DNA of 64,000 nt from Phyllobacteriaceae bacterium (GTDB taxonomy: Bacteria > Pseudomonadota > Alphaproteobacteria > Rhizobiales > Rhizobiaceae): NCBI GenBank assembly GCA_002708825.1, contig PAPF01000024.1:1-64000 (forward strand), given 5' to 3'. The notes beneath the pieces were generated by a model that was not told the origin of the DNA, did not search any database, and saw only the letters and a program-made list of their open reading frames with translations. Both the position numbers and the translations under genes were made by a program. Positions 27,774 through 38,069 of the stretch are shown here, in pieces. Within the stretch, counting starts at the first letter, position 1. Every line of letters starts with the position of its first letter.

Positions 27774-28751
27774 CTACTTGTCGCGGAAATCGTCGGGATC
27801 GAAGGTGTAGCTGGTCGAGCAGAACTCGCAGGTGACACTGATCCTGCCGTCCTCGATGCTCTCCTCGATCTCGTCGGCGGTGAAGCCGTCCAGGATCGCG
27901 CCGATCTTCTCGCGCGTGCAGGAGCACTTGTCGTGGACGGCGGCCGGTTCGTAGACGATCGCGCCGTGTTCATGGAACAGGCGGTAGAGCAGGCGCTCGG
28001 CGCCGACACTGGGGTCCCACAGTTCCGTCGGCTCGATCGTGGCCAGCAGCGCTTCCGTCTCGCGCCAGGCATTGTCCACGGGCGCATGGCCGCTCCCGTC
28101 GTCGCCATCGCCCCCATGCAGGTCCGGCATGCGCATCCGCTCCGGGGCATCGGGCAGGAACTGCGCGACGATACCGCCGGCGCGCCACTGCGTGCGGTTG
28201 CCGGACAGGATCTGCTGGCCGGCAGCAAGGCGCACGGCTGTCGGGATCTGCTCGGACTGGCGGAAATATTTCTGCGCCACGACCTCGAGGCTGGACCCGT
28301 CCAGTTCCACGATGCCCTGGTAACGCTGCATGTGGACGCCCTGGTCGATGGTCAGCGCCAGGATGCCTGTCCCGAGCAGTTCCTCGGGCGCCGTGCGGCC
28401 GGCCGCGACCGCCTCGGCCAGCCTGTCCCCGTCATAGCGGGCATAGGCGCGCACGCCGTCCGGCGTGGTGAAATCGGCGACCAGCATGTCGACGGGACCG
28501 TCCGACTGGGTCTGGAAGATGAACTTGCCGGAAAATTTCAGGGACGTTCCGAGCAGAACGGCCAGGGTGACCGCCTCGGCGAGCAACAGGCTGACCTCCG
28601 GCGGATAGGCATGGCGGGCCAGGATGGAATCCAGTTCCGGCCCAAGCTGAACGATGCGCCCGCGCACATCGAGGGCCGAAACCTGGAACGGCACGACGGC
28701 ATCGTCGCCGGCGTGTCCGATCTCGCCAAGCTCCTTGTCATTGTCCGTCAC
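27774..28751 (-). CDS. hslO: Hsp33 redox-regulated chaperone
   Basis: CSCTREKI...CEFCSTSY zinc/redox motif; GTG start 28751 just upstream of argF stop. Confidence 0.92.
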   Translation of the reverse strand: MTDNDKELGEIGHAGDDAVVPFQVSALDVRGRIVQLGPELDSILARHAYPPEVSLLLAEAVTLAVLLGTSLKFSGKFIFQTQSDGPVDMLVADFTTPDGVRAYARYDGDRLAEAVAAGRTAPEELLGTGILALTIDQGVHMQRYQGIVELDGSSLEVVAQKYFRQSEQIPTAVRLAAGQQILSGNRTQWRAGGIVAQFLPDAPERMRMPDLHGGDGDDGSGHAPVDNAWRETEALLATIEPTELWDPSVGAERLLYRLFHEHGAIVYEPAAVHDKCSCTREKIGAILDGFTADEIEESIEDGRISVTCEFCSTSYTFDPDDFRDK

Positions 28752-28753
28752 GG

Positions 28754-29677
28754 TCAGAGCCCCGCCGCAAAGCACCAGTTGATGATGGCCTTCTGCGCGT
28801 GAAGGCGGTTTTCCGCCTCGTCGAAGACAACCGAATGGGGGCCGTCGATGACCTCGTCGGTGACCTCCTCGCCCCGGTGGGCGGGAAGGCAATGCATGAA
28901 GAGGGCATCGGGCCTGGCATGCGCCATGAGTTCGCTGTTCACCTGGTAGGGCAGGAAGACGTTGTGACCACGGGCGCGATGCTCCTGCCCCATGGAGACC
29001 CAGGTATCGGTGACGACGCAATCGGCACCGGTGACCGCCTCGACCGGATCGCGGGTGAGCGTGATGACGCCGCCATTCTCGCGGGCCCAGTCGACAAAGG
29101 CCGGCGCGGGCTCGCTGCCCTCGGGATGGGCGATGGCCAGTTCGAACCGGAACCGCGCCGAGGCTTCCATGAGCGAATGGAGGACGTTGTTGCCGTCGCC
29201 CGTCCAGGCAAAGCGCTTGCCTTCCACGGGGCCGCGATGCTCCTCGAATGTCAGCAGGTCGGCCATGATCTGGCAGGGATGGGTATCATCGGTCAGCCCG
29301 TTGATGACGGGCACGGTCGCCGCGTCGGCGAGTTCCAGCAGGCGGGAATGCTCGGTGGTGCGGATCATGATGGCATCGACATAGCGCGACAGAACGCGCG
29401 CGGTGTCGGCAATGGTCTCGGAGCGGCCAAGCTGCATCTCGGCGCCGGTCAGCATGATGGTTTCACCGCCAAGCTGGCGCATGCCGACATCGAAGGAGAC
29501 GCGGGTGCGCGTCGACGGCTTCTCGAAGATCATGGCCAGGACCTTGCCTTCCAGCGGACGCGGACCATGGCCGGCCTTGGTGGCGGCCTTGATCTCGCGG
29601 GCGCTGTCGAGCAGGCCGCGCAATTCGGACGCGGTGACGGCGGAAAGGTCGAGGAAATGGCGCATGGTTCCGGCCAT
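28754..29677 (-). CDS. argF: Ornithine carbamoyltransferase
   Basis: [40 protein letters not shown]. Confidence 0.95.
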   Translation of the reverse strand: MAGTMRHFLDLSAVTASELRGLLDSAREIKAATKAGHGPRPLEGKVLAMIFEKPSTRTRVSFDVGMRQLGGETIMLTGAEMQLGRSETIADTARVLSRYVDAIMIRTTEHSRLLELADAATVPVINGLTDDTHPCQIMADLLTFEEHRGPVEGKRFAWTGDGNNVLHSLMEASARFRFELAIAHPEGSEPAPAFVDWARENGGVITLTRDPVEAVTGADCVVTDTWVSMGQEHRARGHNVFLPYQVNSELMAHARPDALFMHCLPAHRGEEVTDEVIDGPHSVVFDEAENRLHAQKAIINWCFAAGL

Positions 29678-29709
29678 GGCTAGGCTCCATCCGTGTTTCT
29701 TGTCATTGG

Positions 29710-30888
29710 CTATGCCGCCGACAGGCTGGCGGCGGCCTCGCGCACCCGCTCGACGGCCTGGCGGATCTCGTCATCGGAGGCGGTGAGCGGCGGCAGGAAG
29801 CGCAGCACGTTGTCGCCGGCGGGAACGGCCAGCAGCCTGGCCGTGCGCAGGGCGGCATTGACCGTCGCGTTCGGCATGACGCATTTCACGCCCAGCATAA
29901 GGCCCGATCCGCGCACTTCCGCCAGCACGTCGGGGAATTCGTCGACCACCGAGGCCAGGCCCTGCTTGAACAGCAGCGCCTTGCGCGACACCTCGTCAAG
30001 GAAGCCATCCTCCAGCACGACGTCGAGAACGGCGTTGGCGACCGCCATGGCCAGCGGATTGCCGCCGAAGGTCGTGCCATGGGTTCCCGCGACCATGCCG
30101 GCGGCAGCCTCCTCGGTGGCAAGGCAGGCGCCGACAGGGAAGCCGCCGCCGATGCCCTTGGCGATGGCCATGAGGTCCGGCGCCACGTCCGACCATTCAT
30201 GGGCAAACAGCCTGCCGGTGCGCCCGACACCGCTCTGCACCTCGTCGAGGATGAGCAGCGCGCCGTTGCTGTCGCACAATTCGCGCAGGTCGCGCATCGT
30301 CTCGCTGGAAACGGGACGGATGCCGCCCTCGCCCTGGACCGGTTCGATGAGGATGGCGGCGGTCGTCTCGCCGATGGCCGCCAGCAGCGCCTCGCGGTCG
30401 CCGAACGGAACCTGGATGAAGCCCGGCGCCTTGGGGCCGAAGCCTTCGAGGTATTTCGCCTGGCCGCCGGCGGCGATTGTTGCCAGCGTGCGCCCGTGGA
30501 ACGCGCCCTCGAAGGTGATGATGTCGATGCGCTCGGGATGGCCCTTCTGGTAATGATAGCGCCGCGCCGTCTTGATCGCGCATTCCAGGGCCTCGGCACC
30601 GGAATTGGTGAAGAAAACGCGGTCGGCGAAGGTATGTTCGGCAAGACGCTCGGCAAGCCGGCGCTGGCCCGGGATCTCGAACAGGTTGGAGGTGTGCCAC
30701 AGCTTTCCCGCCTGTTCGGTGAGGGCCGCGACCAGGTGCGGGTGGCAATGACCGAGCGAGTTCACCGCGATGCCGCCGGAGAAATCCAGGTACCGGTCGC
30801 CATCGCTCATGATGAGCCAACACCCCTCGCCACGTTCCGGCGAAACCGGTATGCGCGCATAGGTATCGAACAGGGCGGAGCCGGGCAT
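29710..30888 (-). CDS. argD: Acetylornithine/aspartate aminotransferase family
   Basis: [45 protein letters not shown]; adjacent to argF. Confidence 0.93.
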   Translation of the reverse strand: MPGSALFDTYARIPVSPERGEGCWLIMSDGDRYLDFSGGIAVNSLGHCHPHLVAALTEQAGKLWHTSNLFEIPGQRRLAERLAEHTFADRVFFTNSGAEALECAIKTARRYHYQKGHPERIDIITFEGAFHGRTLATIAAGGQAKYLEGFGPKAPGFIQVPFGDREALLAAIGETTAAILIEPVQGEGGIRPVSSETMRDLRELCDSNGALLILDEVQSGVGRTGRLFAHEWSDVAPDLMAIAKGIGGGFPVGACLATEEAAAGMVAGTHGTTFGGNPLAMAVANAVLDVVLEDGFLDEVSRKALLFKQGLASVVDEFPDVLAEVRGSGLMLGVKCVMPNATVNAALRTARLLAVPAGDNVLRFLPPLTASDDEIRQAVERVREAAASLSAA

Positions 30889-30951
30889 TGCTTGTCATCT
30901 CCAGAACAGCCCCGGACTGCCGGAACGGGCCGGCGCGGGGCAAGGACAATC

Positions 30952-30976
30952 AAAAAAGCCGCCTCTCCGGGCGGCT
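30952..30976 (-). terminator. Terminator-like hairpin in the argD leader
   Basis: Minus strand AGCCGCC-CGGAGA-GGCGGCT + TTTTTT, 64 nt upstream of argD start. Confidence 0.65.
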
Positions 30977-31140
30977 TGGGCGACTATTCCCGTTTCAAGG
31001 CGTCAAGTCAATCATTGCGGCCGCGGCAGGCGGCAAAACGAGGGGCCGCCAGCGCCCGGCAGGGTCATCTGTCGCATTTCGGACTCACCCCGCAAGCAAA
31101 TTTGGGGAAAACGGCGAAAAGCCCGGCAGCCAGGGGGCCG

Positions 31141-31158
31141 GACTCTTGTCACCGAGTC
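31141..31158. promoter_or_regulatory. Two GANTC (CcrM) sites upstream of gcrA
   Basis: GACTC 31141-31145 and GAGTC 31154-31158 (plus GACTC 31082-31086). Confidence 0.6.
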
Positions 31159-31293
31159 ACCGCGTATTGTAGTTATCGGTCAATCAACGACTACATCTCG
31201 TGCGGCGAACCCAAAATGTTGACAGACAGGGCGCCCGGTCATCCGGGCGAACGCCGGCGGATTCATTGAAATGCGGCGACCGGAGCAATGACG

Positions 31294-31830
31294 ATGAACT
31301 GGACCGATGAGCGGGTTGAACTCCTCAAGAAACTTTGGGCCGAGGGCCTGAGCGCCAGCCAGATCGCGGCCCAGCTTGGCGGGGTGAGCCGCAACGCGGT
31401 GATCGGCAAGGTTCACCGGCTCAAGCTTTCGGGGCGCGGAAGGCCGGCGGCCAGCCCGCAACGGCAGAAGAAGGCGGCCCGCCCGGCCGCAGCCGCATCC
31501 TCGAACGCAAAACCGGCGGCGCGTCCGGCCGGTCCCGCGCCGCGCATGGCGCCGATGACGTCGGGCGCCAACGCACTCCAGGCGGACTTCGAGGAAGACG
31601 TGATCGCCGAACAGGTGCCGGTCGCGCGCAGCCAGGAAATCGTCGTGCCGATTTCGCGTCACCTGGCGCTCACGGAACTGACCGAGCGGACCTGCAAATG
31701 GCCCATCGGCGACCCGCTGGCCGAGGATTTCCATTTCTGCGGCCACGAGTCCGGCGAAAGCGGCCCCTACTGCAAGTACCACGCCCGGCTGGCTTTCCAG
31801 CCGGCATCCGACCGGCGGCGCAACCGCTGA
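31294..31830 (+). CDS. gcrA: Cell-cycle regulator GcrA
   Basis: MNWTDERVELLKKLWAEGLSASQIAAQLGGVSRNAVIGKVHRLKLSGRG; C-terminal CKWPIGDP...FCG...YCKYHARLAFQP. Confidence 0.95.
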   Translation: MNWTDERVELLKKLWAEGLSASQIAAQLGGVSRNAVIGKVHRLKLSGRGRPAASPQRQKKAARPAAAASSNAKPAARPAGPAPRMAPMTSGANALQADFEEDVIAEQVPVARSQEIVVPISRHLALTELTERTCKWPIGDPLAEDFHFCGHESGESGPYCKYHARLAFQPASDRRRNR

Positions 31831-31860
31831 GCGGGGCAGACCGGGGGCGCGCCCTGCGCC

Positions 31861-32574
31861 TCACTCCCTGACCATGACCTTGTGGCTGTCGTCGTCCTTG
31901 GGGCGATCCACCTCGAGTTGGCGGCCGGTCGCGATGTAATAGACGGTTTCGGCCACGTTCGTGGCGTGGTCGCCGATGCGCTCGATATTCTTGGCGCAGA
32001 ACAGCAGATGCGTGCAGGGCGAGATGTTGCGCGGATCTTCCATCATGTAGGTCAGAAGCTCGCGAAAGAGCGAGGTATACATGCTGTCGATGGCCTCGTC
32101 GCGGTCGCGCATATCAGGAATGCGCTCGACCGAGCGTGTGGCATAGGCATCGAGGACATCCTTCAACTGTCCGAGCGCGAGATCGGCCAATGCTTCCAGT
32201 CCCCGGTAGAAGCTGCGCGGCTGGCTTTCGCGGCTGATCACGGCGATGCGCTTCGCGATGCTCTTGCCCAGGTCGCCGACCCGCTCCAGGTCGGCAGCGA
32301 TGCGCATGGCGCCGACCACTTCGCGCAGATCCTGGGCCATCGGCTGGCGCAGGGCGATGATCCTCACCGCCTTGTCGTCGATCTCGCGCTGGAGGCGATC
32401 CAGCACGACGTCGCGCGCCCGGATGTCCCCGGCGAGACTCTCGTCGGACCGGACCAGGGCAGAAACGGCGTCATAGACCATCGATTCCGCCATGCCGCCC
32501 ATCTGCGCGATGCGGTCGGCCAGCATGTGAAGATCGGCGTCGAAGCCGCGCACGGTGTGATTTGATTCCGCCAT
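31861..32574 (-). CDS. phoU: Phosphate signalling protein PhoU
   Basis: Two PhoU repeats, FCAKNIERIGDHATNVAETVYYIATG. Confidence 0.95.
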   Translation of the reverse strand: MAESNHTVRGFDADLHMLADRIAQMGGMAESMVYDAVSALVRSDESLAGDIRARDVVLDRLQREIDDKAVRIIALRQPMAQDLREVVGAMRIAADLERVGDLGKSIAKRIAVISRESQPRSFYRGLEALADLALGQLKDVLDAYATRSVERIPDMRDRDEAIDSMYTSLFRELLTYMMEDPRNISPCTHLLFCAKNIERIGDHATNVAETVYYIATGRQLEVDRPKDDDSHKVMVRE

Positions 32575-32731
32575 TTCCGGTTCCCTGTCCTCCCGGGCGG
32601 CGCATCGAAGCCGGCGCCGGCCCATGTCTATAACCGGCTAACATATCTCGCCGGGCTTGTCGTGTGCCGCTGCCACCGATTCGGCATGGCGCCGGCTGCG
32701 GCAAATCGTTCAGGCAAGCAGATATCCGCAC

Positions 32732-33955
32732 TCATGCCGATGGCAAGACAACCGTGAATGTCGACCCTTCGCCGGGCGCGGAATCGATCTTCAACTGGCC
32801 GCCATGGCGGGCAACGATGTGCTTGACGATGGCAAGGCCCAGCCCGGTTCCCTTGCGCATCCGGCTCTCGTCGGCATCCACACGATAGAAGCGCTCCGTG
32901 ATGCGCGGCAAGTGCTCCCGGGGAATTCCCTTGCCGTAGTCCCGGACCGAAACGGAGACGGCCGGCATGCCATCGAGGCTGGCCGGGCTTGCGGTCACAT
33001 CGATGCGGCCGCCGCCACCGCCATATTTGCAGGCATTGGCCAGAAGATTCTCGAAAACCTGGAACAGTTCGTCCTCCTCGCCCGAGACGACCCTCGACGC
33101 TTCGCCCCAGTCGCTGCGGATTGTCACACCGCTTTCGCTCGCCAGATGCGCCATGGAGCCGATCAGGCGCTCCATGAGCGTTGCCAGGTCGACCGGCTTG
33201 CGGCCACGCAAGACTGGCTTCATTTCAAGACGCGACAATGACAGCAGGTCGTCGATCAGGCGCGCCATGCGTCCTGTCTGCTCCTGCATGATGGTGAGAA
33301 AACGCTCGCGCGCCTTCGCATCGTCTCTCGCCGGGCCACGCAACGTCTCGATGAAACCGGAAACCGAGGCAAGCGGCGTGCGCAATTCGTGGCTGGCATT
33401 GGCGATGAAATCGGATCGCATCCGCTCCATCCGCCAGACCTCGGTCCGGTCGGAGAAGGTGGCGAGGAAGGTTCCCGGCGCGCCGCCCAGCGGACTTGCC
33501 GTCACGCGGAAACGGCGCTCAAGCGGCAGCCGTTCGACATAATCGGCCGATTGCGGCTTGCCCTCCCGGATGACGCTGTCGAGGAGGCCGATCATCTCCG
33601 CACTCCGGAAGCGGAGGCGGAACGAGACGCCCTGCCGCAATTCGCCAAACGTCTCGCGGGCCGGCTGGTTGGCGAAGATGATCTCCGCGCTGCTGCCGAA
33701 GACGACCAGCGGATCGGGCATGGCATCGGCGAAGCGGCGCACGGCCTCGTCGCCCGCCGTCTGGAGGGCGGCCGCCGGACGCGCCTCGCTCCGCCCGCGC
33801 CCGGCGATCCGAACAACCTGCAGAACTGCGACAGCCAGCACCAGCACGACGCCCGTCCATGCAAGCCCGCCGCCGTAAAGGGCCAGGCCAAGGGACGCCA
33901 AACCCGCGAGGGCCAGAACAATGAGGGCACGTCCGGGATCTTCAGGCGGTCGCAT
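32732..33955 (-). CDS. phoR: Phosphate-regulon-type sensor histidine kinase (PhoR-like)
   Basis: N-terminal TM, PAS, FIANASHELRTPLASVSGFIETL; next to phoU. Confidence 0.88.
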   Translation of the reverse strand: MRPPEDPGRALIVLALAGLASLGLALYGGGLAWTGVVLVLAVAVLQVVRIAGRGRSEARPAAALQTAGDEAVRRFADAMPDPLVVFGSSAEIIFANQPARETFGELRQGVSFRLRFRSAEMIGLLDSVIREGKPQSADYVERLPLERRFRVTASPLGGAPGTFLATFSDRTEVWRMERMRSDFIANASHELRTPLASVSGFIETLRGPARDDAKARERFLTIMQEQTGRMARLIDDLLSLSRLEMKPVLRGRKPVDLATLMERLIGSMAHLASESGVTIRSDWGEASRVVSGEEDELFQVFENLLANACKYGGGGGRIDVTASPASLDGMPAVSVSVRDYGKGIPREHLPRITERFYRVDADESRMRKGTGLGLAIVKHIVARHGGQLKIDSAPGEGSTFTVVLPSA

Positions 33956-34066
33956 GGTTTCCTTTCCGGCTAGGCGTCCGCACGGCGCCCGTGTTCAGCC
34001 CCGGTTTCCTTCGATGGCGGTTTGGGGCAATGATCAGCTTCCTTGTTTTCTTTGAATGAAGGTTTG

Positions 34067-34987
34067 ATGACAATGGGAAAGCGTCTCAGCCATGCCGGCG
34101 ATACCGAACTGAAACCTGTCTCCATCGAGGTGGACGGCCATCAGCGGGTGTTCGACATCGGGGATCCGGACCTGCCCGACTGGATCAGCGACAATGTCAT
34201 GACGGCGGGCGGCTATCCCTATGACGACAAGCTGAACCGCAAGGATTACGACCGCACGCTGGAAACGCTGCAGGAGGAACTGGTGAAGCTGCAGACCTGG
34301 CTGCAGAAGTCCGGCCACCGCGTGATCATTCTCTTCGAAGGGCGGGACGCGGCCGGAAAGGGCGGCTCGATCGCCGCCTTCCGCCAGTTCCTCAACCCCC
34401 GTCACACGCGCAATGTCGCGCTTTCCAAGCCGACGGAGACCGAGCGCCAGCAATGGTATTTCCAGCGCTACGTCGCCCATTTCCCGACGGCCGGCGAAAT
34501 CGTCACCTTCGACCGCTCATGGTACAACCGCGCGGTGGTGGAGCCGGTGATGGGTTTCTGCACGACGGCGGAGTATCTGAAGTTCCTCGACGACGTGCCG
34601 GATTTCGAGCGCATGATTTCGGAGGAAGGCATCCACCTGTTCAAGTTCTGGCTGAACATCGGCCAGGAAACGCAGCTCAAACGCTTCCATGACAGGGTGC
34701 ACAGCCGCCTGAAATACTGGAAGTTCTCGCCTATCGACATCGCCGGCATCGTGAAATGGGATGCCTATACGCGCCATCGCGACGCCATGCTGGAAAAGAC
34801 CCACACGGAGCACGCGCCATGGACCGTCGTGCGCGCCAACGACAAGCGGCGCCTGCGCATCGAGATCATCCGCCACGTCCTGCGCGCGATCGACTTTCTG
34901 GAGCGCGACGAGGAGCGGATCGGCGAACCCGATGCCGCGATCATCTGTTCCGGCGGGGACTTCCTGGAACGCGGCGGCGCGGACTGA
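34067..34987 (+). CDS. ppk2: Polyphosphate kinase 2
   Basis: [69 protein letters not shown]. Confidence 0.95.
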   Translation: MTMGKRLSHAGDTELKPVSIEVDGHQRVFDIGDPDLPDWISDNVMTAGGYPYDDKLNRKDYDRTLETLQEELVKLQTWLQKSGHRVIILFEGRDAAGKGGSIAAFRQFLNPRHTRNVALSKPTETERQQWYFQRYVAHFPTAGEIVTFDRSWYNRAVVEPVMGFCTTAEYLKFLDDVPDFERMISEEGIHLFKFWLNIGQETQLKRFHDRVHSRLKYWKFSPIDIAGIVKWDAYTRHRDAMLEKTHTEHAPWTVVRANDKRRLRIEIIRHVLRAIDFLERDEERIGEPDAAIICSGGDFLERGGAD

Positions 34988-36836
34988 GCGAGGCGGGACG
35001 GTGCGGCGTCTTGTTCCAGCGGTGCGGCGTGCGGACCAGTTCCAGCACGGCGCGCCACGCGGCCCATGACTGCATAAGCCAGTAGAGCGGCAGGCCGAGC
35101 GGCCACCACGACAGCCGCCGGCGTTCCGGCGCCGACATCGCCCGCCATCCCAGCGCGAAATGCACCGCATAGGCGCAGAGCATGAGGCCCAGGTCCAGGC
35201 ACCAGAGCATGAAAGCGGGACCGGACGGGGTATCCAGAACGCCGGCAAGGTGAAGCAGGACCGTCATGTGGAACAGCGGGTGCACCAGTGCGCAGAAGAC
35301 GATCCCCAGCAGGAAAACCTGGATCACCAGGAGATCCGCCAGGCCGCATTCCGAAGCCAGGTGCCGGGGATGGCGCGTGTGGACGAGCCAGCACTGCATC
35401 CAGCCCTTCAGCCAGCGCGTGCGCTGTCCCAGCCAATCGGCGAAGGTGTCGGGCGCATCCTCCAGGGTCGGCCTTTCAATCATGGCCGCGCGGTAGCCAC
35501 TGCGCACGAGCCGGACGCCCAGATCGGCATCCTCGGTCACGTTGTAGGGGTCCCAGGCAAGCACCTCCTCCAGAACCTCGCGGCGAAAATGGTTGGAGGT
35601 GCCACCCAGCGGAAGGAAGAGCCCGCGGCGGGCCAGCCATGGCAGGAGCCCGCGAAACAGGGCGGCATAGTCGAGAGCGAACATGGACGTCAGCCAGGAA
35701 TGCGGCGCGTTGCGGACGAACAGCGGCGCCTGGACACAGGCCAGATTCCGGTCATCCTGGCTGAAGGCCTGCCAGGCCTCCAGCAATTGCCCGGGATGTG
35801 GCCGGTCCTCCGCATCATAGAGCACGACGAGATCGCCACGGGTGACGGCCAGAGCATAGGCAAGGGCGTTCGGCTTGGTGCGCGGACCACCTGGCGGCAC
35901 CACGATGACCTCCACCGTGGCAGCCAGGGGGTGGTCGCGTATGGCGGCGATGGTGCCATGGTCATCGGCTTCGCAGACGATGCCGATGTGCAGTTTCGAC
36001 CTTGGCCAGCGCAACTGGTTGAGATTGGCGAGCAGTTCGCCAATGACCGCCTCTTCACGGTAGGCAGCCACCAGGACGCAATAGGCCGGCAGGGCATCGG
36101 CCCGAACGGGACGAAGGGGACGAGGCCGGCGGGTCCTGGCCGAGGGGACCGCCATGGTCCGAAGGACGAGACAGGCGAGGAAGAAGAGACTTGCCGCCGC
36201 ATGCACCGCGGCCAGGGTGAGTTGCGGGACCACAAGGAGACCCGCGGGGATGGCAACCAGAAGGGCACCCGCGGCAAAGCTCTGCCATCCGTTTGCCACA
36301 AGCCGTGCCGACAGGTCCGGCCGGGCCGCGAACAACCGGCCCGTGCTTTCAGCGCGGATCGCCTGCCCGTGGCGCAGCAGGAGCGCATCGCGAAGGCGGG
36401 AGGGCGGAACCACCGTTGCCGGGCGGCCCGGACCGGTGGCGCCCTGCAGGAATGCCGTCAATGCGGAAAGGTCGGTGACATCCGGCGACACGAGGGTTTC
36501 CGGTGGTCCGCCATCGCTGGCATAAAGGACGGAATGTCCGGGGCGCGACGACGTCATGGCGGGAACCGTCCGTCCCGGCCAGATCAGCCCGGCGGGATCG
36601 ATCGTATCACGAAAAGCCAAACCGAGTTCGCTCGCCACCGCCCTGAAATAGCGCGTTTCGTCGAAACCCGGCGAGGCCAGCAATTCACGCTGGACCGTTG
36701 TGCCGTTGAGGGCGGCCCGGCGCATGAGCGCCACCGTTTCGCGCGGTGCGACACCGGCGCGCGCCAGGATGCGGACAAGCCGGACAGTTTCGGGGTGATG
36801 GATCGTCCTGGCCGAAGCGGAGGCGGGAACCTGCAT
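34941..36836 (-). CDS. Family 2 glycosyltransferase, membrane-bound (cellulose-synthase-like fold) with N-terminal extension
   Basis: [32 protein letters not shown] (QxxRW); overlaps ppk2 3' end by 47 bp. Confidence 0.88.
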   Translation of the reverse strand: MQVPASASARTIHHPETVRLVRILARAGVAPRETVALMRRAALNGTTVQRELLASPGFDETRYFRAVASELGLAFRDTIDPAGLIWPGRTVPAMTSSRPGHSVLYASDGGPPETLVSPDVTDLSALTAFLQGATGPGRPATVVPPSRLRDALLLRHGQAIRAESTGRLFAARPDLSARLVANGWQSFAAGALLVAIPAGLLVVPQLTLAAVHAAASLFFLACLVLRTMAVPSARTRRPRPLRPVRADALPAYCVLVAAYREEAVIGELLANLNQLRWPRSKLHIGIVCEADDHGTIAAIRDHPLAATVEVIVVPPGGPRTKPNALAYALAVTRGDLVVLYDAEDRPHPGQLLEAWQAFSQDDRNLACVQAPLFVRNAPHSWLTSMFALDYAALFRGLLPWLARRGLFLPLGGTSNHFRREVLEEVLAWDPYNVTEDADLGVRLVRSGYRAAMIERPTLEDAPDTFADWLGQRTRWLKGWMQCWLVHTRHPRHLASECGLADLLVIQVFLLGIVFCALVHPLFHMTVLLHLAGVLDTPSGPAFMLWCLDLGLMLCAYAVHFALGWRAMSAPERRRLSWWPLGLPLYWLMQSWAAWRAVLELVRTPHRWNKTPHRPASLSPRRRVPGSPRRNR

Positions 36837-36847
36837 CGGCGGCGCGG

Positions 36848-37066
36848 TCAGATGACCGGCGCGAACAGGCGCATGAGCCTTTCAAGGCGTCCGGGCTTGC
36901 GCTTCTCGCCGTGGTCTTCCAGCGCAACGTCCTGCCACACATGGGCCACGGAAGGACCACTGTCCTTCCCCTGCGCCAAATCAAGATGATCTTCCTGTGC
37001 TTCCGGGCCGGGCTTCAGCCGAAACCTGGTCCCCGGCACGCTTGCCGTTCTTACTTTCCCTTGCAA
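36848..37066 (-). CDS. Possible small protein (72 aa)
   Basis: Complete small ORF between luxR solo and glycosyltransferase on same strand; no homology recognised. Confidence 0.3.
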   Translation of the reverse strand: MQGKVRTASVPGTRFRLKPGPEAQEDHLDLAQGKDSGPSVAHVWQDVALEDHGEKRKPGRLERLMRLFAPVI

Positions 37067-37126
37067 GTCCGCCCCCTGACACTTGCCGGAAAGATAAGTG
37101 CCGGGAACGGAAAGGATATGGTGCGA

Positions 37127-37864
37127 TCACGTAATGTAGCCCTGGCGTATCGCCTCGGCGACGGCCTGGGTCCGGTTGACGGCACCAAGCTTGGTCTTGG
37201 CGCTGAGAAGGTGCTTTTCCGACGTGTGCTCGGAAATCCCGAGGATGCGGGATATTTCCCACTCGCTCTTGCCCGCCGCCGCCCAGCGAATGCACTCGGC
37301 CTCGCGCCGGGTCAGGCGCCCGGTCCGTTCGCCCGTGAAACCGCGGGACAGATGCAGCGCGCGCTCTATCGCATAGGTTGAAACGAGAGCCACCATCCCG
37401 AAATGCGCGGGCGGAAGGTCCATGTGCTCGCCACCGAGCGACAGCAATGCCAGCGTGCCGTCCGTGGTGACAAGCGGTATGGACATGCCATGGCGCATGC
37501 CGAAATCCCCGGCCTCCGCCATGACCCGGTCCGCGGCCTTGTTGCCGCGTGTCACGCGGGCAGCATCGTCCCAGGTGAATGGCTGCATGTTGTGCTTGGC
37601 GAAGTGCACCACGGGATCGGCCGCGACATAGTTGCAGCCGATATACCGCTCTATCCATTCCGGGGACCAGCCGCCAAGCAGGATGTGTTCGCGCCTGATC
37701 TCGGGCTCGGCCGCCGGGTCCTGCTGGGACCCGATGATCATGCGGTCGAGTCCGAAGCGGCCCGTCATGGCCAGCAAGCGGCTGCAGACCTCCTGGGCCG
37801 AATTCGCCCGGTTGATCTGGCTGATATGCTCCAGCGTCTCATCGAAAAGCTGACGACTTGTCAT
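37127..37864 (-). CDS. LuxR-family regulator with autoinducer-binding domain
   Basis: WIERYIGCNYVAADPVVHFAKHNMQPFTWDDA retains W-x3-Y, DP and W positions; HTH LTRREAECIRWAAAGKSEWEISRILGISEHTSEKHL. Confidence 0.9.
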   Translation of the reverse strand: MTSRQLFDETLEHISQINRANSAQEVCSRLLAMTGRFGLDRMIIGSQQDPAAEPEIRREHILLGGWSPEWIERYIGCNYVAADPVVHFAKHNMQPFTWDDAARVTRGNKAADRVMAEAGDFGMRHGMSIPLVTTDGTLALLSLGGEHMDLPPAHFGMVALVSTYAIERALHLSRGFTGERTGRLTRREAECIRWAAAGKSEWEISRILGISEHTSEKHLLSAKTKLGAVNRTQAVAEAIRQGYIT

Positions 37865-37900
37865 TCCGCCCCCACTGATTGCATTCCTGTATCCGCACAC

Positions 37901-37930
37901 ACGCGCATTAGACCAAGGTGCGATGCGCGT
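37901..37930. promoter_or_regulatory. 8-bp perfect inverted repeat ACGCGCAT-N14-ATGCGCGT in luxR upstream region
   Basis: Arms exactly complementary, 22-bp centre-to-centre. Confidence 0.45.
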
Positions 37931-38069
37931 TTCCATAGATCAGGAGTTGCAAGAAGAACGCTGTCATGACCGGTCGCAAGCCGGCCCGCGCCGTGCTATG
38001 GAACGCGGCGGGCGCGGCTGCTCTCCCGCAAGCAGCCGCATTTCGAAAGGCAGGCAGGAGACGCGTCCC

